Assembly (NCBI GenBank): GCA_028532985.1 | Contig: JANCIK010000005.1 | Span: 1,432,501 to 1,496,500, forward strand | Direction: 5' to 3' | DNA from: Stropharia rugosoannulata | Lineage: Eukaryota > Basidiomycota > Agaricomycetes > Agaricales > Strophariaceae | Length of the DNA: 64,000 nt | Part shown: piece by piece, positions 12,395 to 22,645 of the stretch | Numbering within the stretch: position 1 is the first letter of the stretch | How the letters are laid out: each line of letters starts with the position of its first letter | The notes under the pieces: model-generated | Database searches by the model: none | Told to the model about the DNA's origin: nothing | Seen by the model: only the letters and a program-made list of their open reading frames with translations | Made by a program: the position numbers and the translations under genes

Positions 12395-14832
12395 CTACAG
12401 TTTGGCGTCTTTGGGCATTGCCCGCAACGCTTGACGTACACCAAGATCGGCAAGAACGTCCTCAGCGCCCCCAAGTAGTGCGTCGAAAGGGATGGTTCGA
12501 TGATACTGGTAATAGAAGAGATCAGACAGTATACACAACAGTCGGCAATAGTACTGACATGTTCAATGAACTTGCCCATTCCCGTCTGAGTGATTCCACG
12601 GCCACCGAAGATCTGCACAGCGTCCCTCGCAGTGTCTTGGCCGCATGATGTGGAGTAACTTTTCAGAAGGGCAATTTGACTGCGTAAAGAAAAATCAGTT
12701 GCGATTGAATGATATGTTCTTTGTTCATGAAGATTACCCTGCCAGCTTTCCTGCCTGCTGCTTATACGACTGAAATGGGGATGATTGAGCATGGTCTACT
12801 TCCGTAAATAAAAAGTCTGATATGGACCTACCATATTACACATTTGGTATGTAATGTTCTCAAGCCAGGCTTGAACACCTTTGATCAAGTTAGAATAGCG
12901 TATGAAAAAGTAGCTGAAAATGTTGACTTTCTGCCCTTTCGATCATTCCAGCCATTTTTGCGCGAATAACTGCCTGTCCGTGCAGAGGTTTCCCAAACAC
13001 CTTTCGTTGGGTAGTCCATCTGAAGGAAAAAATGAGAAAATTGTCCGGCAGCGTTGCAACATTTCAGCAAACTTACTTCAGGCATTCTTCGACTAATTTC
13101 AAATCGAGTAAGCAAAGTTAATGTACTGCATTAAGAGAATGTACTAACTGATTGACCGCTGACTTCTCGCAGACCCGCAACACATGACCCAACGTTCATG
13201 ATTAAAGTTACTGTACCGAATAAGCGGCTCACACAATGTGTAGTACCATGTTGATACTTACCTGAGCATGACAAAGATACCACCACCCTCTTCTCCAAGA
13301 GTGTTGCCAACAGGGACTCTGACGTTGTCGAAGGTGATGTATGCGGTACCGGCCGTACTTGAGTAGCTTGTCTTGATAGGTTTTGTCTCAACACCAGGAC
13401 CGCGTTCGACGAGAATCACAGTAAACCCGTCCTCGGTCTTACACCCCACTGTGAAATAATCGGCGAACCTGTGGGCCCCGTAAATCATTGCGTTTTGCGA
13501 TACTAAACATGTTATCTCACGTTCCGTTGGTTATCCATTTCTTGCTGCCTGGATAACAGTTAACAAAATAGTTTCAGATTAACGAGAGAGTATACCGTTA
13601 ATTATCCACTCCTTTCCGTCCTCCGATTTTACCGCAGTTGTTTGTAAACCCATGACATCGCTGCCGGCGTGCGCCTCGGATATGGCTAGACAAATAAATT
13701 TCTTCCCGGACAAAACCTCAGGGATGACCTTTGCTTTGATTTCATCGCTCCCGAAGTTCAGGACGGGAGGAAGGCCAATGACCTTGCCACCAAGAAGACC
13801 TGATACCGAGTGAATCGACATTGTCCATTCACTGTGGGTTACATACCATCTCCATAGCCACGTAAACTTGAACGAGCAAACTCTTGTGTAATAATTAACT
13901 GCAGGTAGAATTTACTTATGGACGAGAAAAGAACATACAAATCATGACATACCTCATGGAAGTAGTCAAACTCTTCGGGAGTGACCAAACCATTCATTAG
14001 CGTGCGGCCGTGCAAATGCTTTCCAGGACCCAAACGCATGGCATGCAAATTAAGTTCACTATAGTTTTTCCGAGTTTATTAGCCTTTACAGGTCTCAAGA
14101 TACATACATACCTCATTTTATCTATAACACTTTGCGAAGGACGTTTGCCATCTGCTTCGCGTTCGATGGCGTCATAATATACAACTTCGTCGAAGAACTT
14201 CCGGATGGCCTTTTGAAAAGCTCTATGACCCTATTTTAGCAGATATAGTGTTAAGCCTGAACGTAATCCGGATGAGTGTCCCGTACATCTGTGTAGTACG
14301 GGCTATGATACCCGGGAGAGAGCCATGTTGGTTCAGCAAAGGGGACGCGACTGATTTCGCCCGGAATTCTGCCATGAATGGAGGGTTTCTCTCCTGCAAT
14401 GACCCCGATCTTCAGGCGCTGGTACTGAGGTCTCTCCAAGATTTCGTATCGGTGCAGACCGAAAAATGCTTCAGTAGCGTCTTGTCCAGCTGATATTACA
14501 TTGTCGTTGAATATATTGAGCGTGTTATGGTATACCGACAGTTTTTGCTACTCACCGACTTCCGGGTCTAGAAGCACTGACAGCCCTCCGGGGTGCATCG
14601 CTTTGAACTTGGTGAGGTCATAGACTATGGAATCAATGACAACCCACTGAAGCTCGGGATGAGCCCCTCATTTTAACTCAGAAAGAGTGTAAAAGCTACC
14701 AAGTCATCTGCTTTGTTGTGCTGAATGTTGAACGAGCCGTTCTGAGATACGGTAATGTCGGCTAAGACTATTAATGCTTACCCGTTCGACTTCATCTCTT
14801 GGAATCTGTTTGAATTGGGTAGTAGAGGCCAT
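12395..14832 (-). CDS. Cytochrome b5-acyl-CoA dehydrogenase fusion, PTS1-tagged (copy A)
   Basis: About 17 exons on the minus strand rebuild an intact protein of about 510 residues, from ATG 14832 to TAG 12395. Residues about 5-80 are a cytochrome b5 domain: the haem ligands are the His of HPGG (KAMHPGGLSVLL) and the His of FFGLHRYE. The rest is an acyl-CoA dehydrogenase, with AISEAHAGSDV (family TEPxAGSD position), KKWITNG, SNFNHERW and ARDAVQIFGGRGIT. A Glu in IEHYHRT sits where the catalytic base lies in short- and medium-chain enzymes. The C terminus is AKL, a PTS1 peroxisomal signal. The protein should oxidise an acyl-CoA to the enoyl-CoA using FAD; the fused b5 suggests electrons leave through haem rather than ETF. 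The paralog at 20031 has the same layout. It is convergent with the Zn2Cys6 gene, 242 bp away. Confidence 0.88.
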
Positions 14833-15180
14833 AGTGTTGAAAGGGGAGTGTTCGGGTTATAATAGTCTGAATCTAGGATGAGAAAGTAATAATATGGGGC
14901 GGACTAATTCATGTGATAACAGAAATGGCGAAGCGCACATCCATGGAGCAGTCCCAGACATGGCAGCTGTACTCACAAACTCCCACAGTCAAACACCTCT
15001 CTGTTCACAATCGCGATCCTTGGCACGTGGACGGTATACTACACTTTTAGCGTGTTCTAATAATAACCATGCCTCGGGTGCAGTTATACTGCACCCGAGG
15101 CCCGTCGAACCTTGCTCAGAGAAAAAAATCACGCAATTGCATACCGTGTGTACTGTAATCAACGTGCTCTGAGAGCACGC
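14833..15180. promoter_or_regulatory. Promoter region of dehydrogenase copy A
   Basis: This 348-bp gap holds the upstream region of the dehydrogenase (ATG 14832) and the 3' end of the racemase-like gene. It contains the 31-bp palindrome described separately and a smaller inverted repeat at 15164-15180 (CGTGCTC-tga-GAGCACG). Confidence 0.5.
15071..15101. promoter_or_regulatory. Near-perfect 31-bp palindrome, candidate operator
   Basis: Two exactly complementary 14-nt arms, GCCTCGGGTGCAGT and ACTGCACCCGAGGC, are separated by TAT. Each arm contains a CGG or CCG triplet, the half-site read by Zn2Cys6 dimers, and a Zn2Cys6 gene lies 3 kb away. The half-site GCCTCGGG also occurs once in the promoter of the paralogous dehydrogenase (19861-19868), but an 8-mer is expected by chance about twice in a window this size. 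It could equally fold as a strong hairpin in the racemase 3' UTR. Confidence 0.5.
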
Positions 15181-16745
15181 TCAAAGTTTCGAGTTTATTC
15201 GTAAAGCCTCTCCAAAGACACCCTCGTCGTATAGGTGCTTTATATGCTCACGATTTACACCGTATTCTTCCAGTACTTCCCGAGTGTGCGCACCTGGTTG
15301 CAGAACAAGCTTCTTGGATTCAACAGGCGCGCTCAAGTTTGCGTGCGCCGCTAATCGTGGATGTGGCATAGGAATATTTCCTGACTTTTCCGCGACTTCT
15401 CCTGGTGTGAGCACCGGCACAACGCATCCGTCCGTACCTATGGCAGCAGATGGGAAATATTTTAATTGAATCAAAGGTATGCTCAGTAATGTGTAATTGA
15501 GCAAGTACATACCATGATAAAGATTCGCCCAGTAATCACGGGAGTGCGTTAAGAATCCTCGTGTTAGGTATTGTCGCAAACGCGGCCAATTTTCCGTTTC
15601 GAATTGTGTCGACGCATCAGGCTTCCATCCGTTCAGAGGATCAAAGTCCTGCGAGACTGCTTTGGTAAACTTGTCGATGAATACCTTGAAAAACTGAGGT
15701 TCAAGACAACCAACAGAAATCCATTTCCCATCTTCACATGCATAAGTATCGTAGAAAGGACTTCCTCCGTCAAGCAGATTTGTCCCTCTAGGCCCACCAA
15801 GTGGTCCGGATTGCAGAAATGCGTGTATGAGGGGGAAGGAAGCCAGATAACGAGTTCCAGAGACCTGCGAAGGAATAAGAATACTTGGTGTTAGAACAAG
15901 GCGGAAGAAAATACCATATCAACGTTGACAATCTGGCCCCGCTGAGTTATTCCCCTTTCTATTAACGCGAGTAAGATACCCATAGCGCACAGCAGTCCAC
16001 CACCAGCGAAATCCGCTACAATATTCAAAGGAAAGGTTGGCTTATCCTTTCCAGGAAACATCTTTGGTCTTCATGAGATTGAGTCGGCTTGTGCGTAGAG
16101 AGAACAACTTACGGCCAACGCGCCACTCAAGGCGAGATAATTAATATCATGGCCTGCAAATATATGCTTGGTAGTCGATTTGATAAAAGGAAATGGAACG
16201 AACCAGCCATATCTTTATGAGCTCCTTTGTAAGGTGTTAATTTGGTCCACTGGTTAATTAATGAATTCATTTCATACCTGTCCTTGGAAACCTAGATGAT
16301 ACGATCAGCGTGCATATACCAAGCAGGATCAAGGGGAAACACTACCCTACGATCCTCGCAAAAATAAGTTTCTCGTTGAGACCCGTTGTCTCTCCGGTTC
16401 CTAAGAACAAATCGGGACCGAGACCCAGCCTTTCCAGAACTCCGGGCCTAAAAGGATCAATGACGACGTCCGCTGCAGAGATCATCTCCTGTAGCAGCTT
16501 CCGGCCAGATGCTTTCTTAGAGTCAATGACAATAGAGCGCTTGCCACGACAAAGGATATCGTTAGACGTAGCAGATGGTCGATCTATCCGGGTAACTAAA
16601 GCCCCGTTGTCCGCCAGCAACAAACCCGCGAACGGACCCGGTGCAAGACCAGCAAACTGAGGGGTAGACATCAGTGATCATGAACGCTTCGGAATATACC
16701 CTAATGCGCACTGACCTCAATAACTTTCAAACCTGCCAGAGACAT
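15181..16745 (-). CDS. Alpha-methylacyl-CoA racemase-like family III CoA-transferase, PTS1-tagged
   Basis: Eight exons encode about 400 residues from ATG 16745 to TGA 15181. The N terminus (MSLAGLKVIEFAGLAPGPF) is typical of the CaiB/BaiF fold. Three features point to racemase rather than transferase activity: AGHDINYLALSG (catalytic His position), NIVADFAGGGLLCAMG (catalytic Asp position) and YACEDGKWISVGCLEPQFF (the conserved Glu loop). The family interconverts 2R- and 2S-2-methylacyl-CoA, so that dehydrogenases specific for the S form can act. The protein ends in SKL, the canonical PTS1, so it should be peroxisomal. One exon is only about 13 nt (FPRT), and the frame closes only when it is included. 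The gene lies between two b5-acyl-CoA dehydrogenases with PTS1 ends, which supports a shared pathway for branched acyl-CoA oxidation. The name rests on motifs; a CoA-transferase role remains possible. Confidence 0.87.
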
Positions 16746-17513
16746 AGTGAGGGTCGGCGAGTAATGGTCTGTAGGAGTCTGCTACGGTTAATTCATGCCG
16801 GTTAAAACTGTTGGGTTCTATTTGAGTAAAGCTGGAGCTTGTTGGACGCATGACCTGGGAAATCATCCTTCATGATACATCGTTGATAGCAGTCAGGAGA
16901 TAGTACTTCCGTCTGACCACTTTCAGCCATTTCAAATGCCCGCCACGGCGCAAATACTCGAACAAGCATTGTAGACAAGAGTTGAACAAGAGAGAATGTA
17001 GAGTTATACTATGCAAGTACAAAACTTGAGAGCAACTTGAAAAGGAGCAGCAGAACGTAGGTTATCCTTCAATTGCGACAGCAAACCGATGAGGTGAATC
17101 CCAGTGCAATACGACGTTCCAATGGACAGTGATTACAGACGATGGACGTTGATTTGGCAGATATCAAAACACCGGGAACGCAGTCTTGCACAGACCAAAT
17201 AAATAGATGACAGTCAATCGAACCTCTTCCATGCCGCTTGCCGGACCGCCTACTTCATCAAGAACAACTTCGGCCAAAACCATGTGCATGAACCAGTCAC
17301 TGGGCTAGGATATGTCTTCTCCAGAATGACATGAGCTTCTTCGCGACACCCTTTGGAGTCTCGTCGACGTATAGCATGATGTACGGGCCGTCTGAAGTCC
17401 ATTCAATCCAACGTTTATGCCAAGTTTATGCGATAAATTAGAAACCACAAAACCAATACAAAACGATGAGCTGTAGCGACTGCTTCCTCTAACAGTGGTA
17501 CCGGCTTCACTCA
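16746..17513. promoter_or_regulatory. Divergent intergenic region between racemase and GH79 genes
   Basis: About 770 bp shared by two divergently transcribed genes. I see no coding region and no second copy of the 15071 palindrome. Confidence 0.5.
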
Positions 17514-19658
17514 ATGGCTCTAGTCTTCTCTTTGGTTTCTGTGCTTTGTTGCCTCCATGCAGCCGTGGCTGTGAACCTGGGCTCGTTAAAGTTGCAAGGA
17601 CCACCGTCCCTTCCTCATGATGCATCGTCACCCCTCAGTCCTAGCCTTGCGAGCTTCAGCATCGAAACAGCGTTCTTCGAAGAGTTCTTTGGGAATCACA
17701 GCGCTCCCAACCAGCTCTCTCTGAATCTGCTGCAAAATATAAAAGATAGAACGGGTGTGCCCCCGGAAATTAGGATAGGTGGCATCACTGCGGACTCGAC
17801 CCGCTGGGATCCGGACCAGGGAGCTGCACTCTTCAACTTCATCGATAGTACGGGGGCCTTGCATAATACTACGCTTGGGCCGGCGTTTTGGAAGTCTGTG
17901 GCTCTTCTTCCAGAGGGCACGAAGATAACCTTCACTTTGGCAAGTCGACCTCACAAAAAATGATTTCGTTGCTGAGTATTACTGTAGGACCTTGAGAGCT
18001 TGAGCTATGAAGGCTCATTAAACATGGCAAAGGCCGTTAAAGAAGGACTTGCTCCTGGACAGTTGTCTGCTTTCGAACGTGCGTAATTTACATACGAGTT
18101 CACCACTCCTTACAACTATTACTTATTCAGTTGGCAATGAACCCGACCATTATCTTGACTTTACTCCACAAAGTTATGTTGAGCTTTGGGAGGTAAGTGT
18201 TACCGCCATGAACATACTATTCGATGCTCATGTCCCGAAGCCCTGGACGCACAACCTTTCCACTGCTTTGGGCCTTTCAAAGCCTATTTTCCGAGTTGCC
18301 GCTACTGTGGACGATCCAATCTGGCCCTATAATTCCCCGGGAGCCTCATCTCAGCTTGATTGCGTCAGTGCACTTACCGCAGGTGCAGACAACGATGGTG
18401 TGGTTGGCTCGTGTAGCGAACATACTTATCAATACAGCGTAAGGTTCTAGCTACTGTCCTCATTGACTTGCTCAAGTAATATGTACTTAGGTCTGCGATC
18501 CTACTAGGACGGCTGTAGCGACTTTGCCTAATCTTGTGAGACTCTCACATCTCACGCAATATATTTGTTTACATATTGTTAGGTTAATCATACTCGTTTG
18601 GCTGAGTAAATATTTATCAACGTCGAGAAACCAATACATAGGCTAGACAACTTCCTGTATAGGTACCTCGACCTATGGCAGCCGCGCATAAACTATGTCA
18701 GGCAGAAATTGGGCGACGACTCATTCATGATAGGTGATAAACATTGACATATTCTTTGCCTCAACTCTGATTGAATGTGTAACATACGTCTAGGCGAGTA
18801 TAACTCCGTGTCGTGTTCAGGGAAAGATGGTGTCAGCAACACCTTCGGTCAAGCACTCTGGTTGGTGAGTAATAACAATTGAATCTGCTTTCCAATATTG
18901 ATCTCAAATCTCCAGCTTGATACAATAATGTATGCGGCCTCGATCAATGTAACAAGGTAGTTTCTCTAAAGTGTACAATGCTTGAGAAATCTAACAATGC
19001 TAAAGATTATATATGCATCAGGGAGGCCCCCTTGCGCTACAAAGTAGTACGCAGCTCAATCATGGAGGTAGTTTATCCAGTCATTCATGGAAACAACAAT
19101 GTTTGAACAGCCCTTGCTCTAGGACTCAGCTTCTACAATATGTGGTACCCTGTTCAAAGCCAAAATGGCCCAATCCAAGTTATGCCCTCTTATGCTTCCT
19201 ATCTTTTCATAGCGGAAGCTCTTGGTCAATCAAAAAGTCAGCAAATTGCCAACATATATCCAGGCAGACAAGCAAACGGTTCGAGCATCACCACGGCATT
19301 AGGGGATAAGTCAGAAGGGCAGCTGGTCGCATATGGCCTCTGGGACAGCACTGTGCCGAAATCGCACGAGTTCCCTTCTAAGCTTGTCCTTTTGAATATG
19401 CAGATATTCAACCAGACGAACTCAGGCCCTAGACCTACAGCAGAATTTGATATAACAGCTTTCCAGCATAATAGCCACCAGCCCGTCACTATCAAGAGGC
19501 TTCAGGCACCTGGTGCAGATATAACACTGGGCAATCTGACAACATGGGCCGGACAAACATTCACTTCGGGCCAAGCAGCAGGAAAGACGATTGAAGAGAA
19601 ACAGACCGGAGGAAAGATTGTTGTCCAGGCATCTGAAGCTGCTTTGGTCTTTTTATAA
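17514..19658 (+). CDS. Secreted glycoside hydrolase family 79 (heparanase/beta-glucuronidase type)
   Basis: About ten exons encode a protein of roughly 560 residues. Residues 1-20 (MALVFSLVSVLCCLHAAVA) are a signal peptide. The TIM-barrel region has RIGGITADS, then the acid/base glutamate in LGNEPDHY, then SCSEHTYQYSVCDPTRTAVATLPNLVNHT. The nucleophile glutamate lies in GEYNS. A C-terminal beta-domain (GDKSEGQLVAYGLWD onward) matches the GH79C extension. Members remove glucuronic acid or 4-O-methylglucuronic acid from proteoglycans such as arabinogalactan proteins. The first intron (17940-17987) uses a GC donor (GCAAGT) instead of GT; without it the frame stops at 17963. A GTAAGT at about 18193 may mark one more in-frame intron. 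It lies head-to-head with the racemase gene but as a secreted enzyme is probably not part of that pathway. Confidence 0.9.
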
Positions 19659-20030
19659 GAAAAATGTATTTGCCATGATGATTTTACAACTTTTAAAAAA
19701 GTACACAATCTGAACTATTCTATATTCTTTGTTGTCGACGTTACGTTCTGTGCTGAGCAGGTACATAACAGCAGCAATTTGCAAACCCACGGCAGAATCA
19801 AGGCAGAATTCACATGTTAACAGCAATAGGTCCCAGGTGATTGGCTTGCATTACATGATGGCCTCGGGCAGGCATGTGATTATGAGATCCGGCACGTCAT
19901 GACCTTGTCCGATGTCTTGGCGCTACATTTAGATAGCCAAACATACCGTACATATTTCATCTTGTTACCCCCTGTTACCCCCAGTGCAGCTCAGCCTTCT
20001 GTCTCCTAATACCATCTATAGTCAGCAACC
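19659..20030. promoter_or_regulatory. Promoter region of dehydrogenase copy B
   Basis: 372 bp between the GH79 stop and the second b5-dehydrogenase start. It contains one GCCTCGGG (19861-19868), identical to the arm end of the palindrome upstream of copy A, but no inverted partner. Confidence 0.4.
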
Positions 20031-22293
20031 ATGAGCGAAAAAGAATTTACGTTAGAGGAAGTCAACAACCATAACAAGGAGGGCGATCTCGTAAGTCCCG
20101 CTATCCCAATAAACGCCTATTTCCTAGTAACGCATCGAGTTTCAAGTGGGTTGTCATCGACTCTAAGGTCTATGATTTGAGCAAGTTTGGGGGAATGCAT
20201 CCTGGCGGTCTTTCTGTACTTCTGGATGAAGACATTGGTAAGGTTTGCAACAACAATGCTCTGGGATCTAATTTAATCCAGAACTATTCACAAAGCTGGA
20301 AAGGACGCAACGGAGGCTTTCTTTGGTCTCCATCGCTATGAAGTGCTCCTGAAGCCTCAGTACAAGCGCTTGCAGATCGGATCTATTGCTGGCCAGAAGC
20401 AGCTCATCAAACCTCGCGCCGTTGGAGAACTGAGCAAGGTCCCGTATGCAGAGCCCACATGGCTCACTCCTGGTTACCATAGCCCGTACTACAAGGACGT
20501 GAGTCATCCTACGCATATAATATCATGTTCCCTCTCTAAATATGCCCCAGCATCATGTCAAATTTCAACAGGCGTTCCGCAAATTCGTTGAAGAGGTTAT
20601 TGTTCCAGATGGGCAAGCCCGCGAGGAGGATGGAAAACGACCATCGCAAAGTGTATTCGACGAGATGGCTAAACAGAACATCATCGCAATGCGCCTAGGA
20701 CCGGGTCCTCACCTGAAAGGACGCATTCTGATGGGCGGCATTGTAAAACCGGAAGAGGTGAGCACCGCTTTCGACCCACTTTTCCTATTTACACTAACTT
20801 CATCGCCTAATACAGTTCGATTATTTCCATGAACTTATCATGGGGCAGGAAATATGCCGAGCTCATGCGCGTGGATATAACGATGGTCTAGGAGGCGGAA
20901 CTTATATTGGTAAGCCTTGTCAATACTACAGAGATCTGTAAATTAAGTTCTTTCCCAAAGGTCTTCCTCCCATAATTAATTTTGGCAAGCCTGCTCTGCG
21001 GGACAAAATTGTTGCTGAAGTATTCGCTGGTAAAAAGTTATGTGCTTTGGCTATTACAGAAGCTTTCGCAGGTAGCGACGTTGCGGGGCTGAAGTGCCAC
21101 GCTAAAAAGGTCGAGGGGGGGTATAGGGTAACTGGGACGTAAGCTGTTTTCGTTTTCTGCTTATTATGATTTCTCAATCTGATACATAAATAATTTTAGT
21201 AAGGTTCGTTGATCGTGACTGCGCATATGGCCACTTAATGACTTAATCATCTAGAAATGGATTACCAACGGAACTTTCGCGGACTACTTCACTGTTGGGT
21301 GCAGATCAGACCAGGGCGGCCTGACCGTTCTTCTCATTGAGCGTGGTCCGGGTGTAGAGACCAAATCCATCAAAACCCCCTACTCGCCAACAGCTGGTAC
21401 CGCATACATTACATTTGAGGATGTGTTTGTGCCCGAGGAGAATCTGCTTGGTAAAGAGAACAAGGGTTTGCAAGTCATTCTCAGTAACTTTAATCACGAA
21501 CGGTGCGCATTTTATTATCTGTGAACTTGTCATATGTACTAAATACTTTTTAGTTGGGGCATGACTACAGCCAGCATTGGTGCTCAAAGAATGATTGTCG
21601 AGGAATGCCTGAAGTAAATTTACTTTTGTCATTTTTCGGAGAGCCTCTTTTCTGACGTTTCTGTAGATGGGTCAATCAACGCAAGGTCTTCGGTAAACCA
21701 CTGCATTCACAGGCCGTCATCCGTGCCAAACTTGCTGCAATGATCAGCCGTGTTGAAAGCGCCCAAAACTGGCTTGAAAGCATTACTTATCAAATGAATC
21801 ATATGAAATACAAGGAACAGGCAGACTACCTAGCTGGGTAAGTTTATCTGTCATTCACATTTTCTAGGTACTTTATACTGATTCTTCTGCAGGCCAATCG
21901 CTCTTCTCAAGAAGTACGCTACCGAGACTGCTCAAGAGACTGCGCGTGATGCTGTTCAGATCTTTGGTGGCCGCGGAATTACCAAGACAGGTATGCAACA
22001 AAGAATGTAATCCTCTTTCTTTGCTAACAGTTGATTAGGAATGGGACGATATATCGAACACTATCATCGCACCGTTCCCTTCGATGCGTAAGTTGTGTTC
22101 AGACATCGTAATCAACAGTATCTTGCTCACAACAATTCTTTTTAAAACAGCGTCCTTGGAGGAGGTATGTTATTTGATCATTTCTTTGGAACATTGACTC
22201 ACATTTACTTTGACTCTCACAGCTGAGGACGTACTTGGTGACCTTGGAGTTCGTCAAGCTCTCCGCAAGATGCCTAAGGATGCTCGGTTATAA
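20031..22293 (+). CDS. Cytochrome b5-acyl-CoA dehydrogenase fusion, PTS1-tagged (copy B)
   Basis: Many short introns separate exons that assemble to about 510 residues, from ATG 20031 to TAA 22293. The b5 domain (residues about 7-85) has both haem ligands, in GGMHPGGLSVLL and FFGLHRYE. The dehydrogenase part has TEAFAGSDV, TGTKKWITNGTFADYFTVG, SNFNHERWGMT, WVNQRKVFGKPL and TARDAVQIFGGRGITKTG, with the probable catalytic Glu in YIEHYHRT. The last residues are DARL, and ARL is an accepted PTS1 tripeptide. Copy A (12395-14832) matches it throughout and shares its layout. The main local difference is NHERWGMTTASIGAQR here against NHERWVMCCGSARSQR in copy A, next to the substrate and flavin site, which may mean different substrates. 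It converges on the uridine kinase gene with a 352-bp gap in which I see nothing else. Confidence 0.92.
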
Positions 22294-22645
22294 TCTGATC
22301 CATGCATGTTGTCGAACCTTACTTTGACTGCGACCGTTCTACATCCTTTTTGCATCTACAAACTTGGACAGTTTGGAACCCTAGGCTCTTCAACTAGGTT
22401 CTGTCTTTAACCCAACAAATGTCGAGTCTGACGCTAACTAGTCTTATGTACATTATACTAATTTTTACAAGTATGCCATAGTGTACAATAGTTCTCACAT
22501 ATATGTAAAACTCAGTCGGAACTGTGATCACGCAAATAACACAGTGAAGCCAGCAATCCATGAAGATCGTTCTTTTTATTATCATGACACACATAATACA
22601 CTATGATATTATCCAAGTAGATGAGCATGTCCTTTGTCAAATGGA

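Noticed and set aside
13131..13488. Apparent pseudogene: broken minus-strand dehydrogenase frames with stops
   Set aside because: When all short introns are removed, the dehydrogenase copy A reads from ATG to stop without a lesion, so it is intact.
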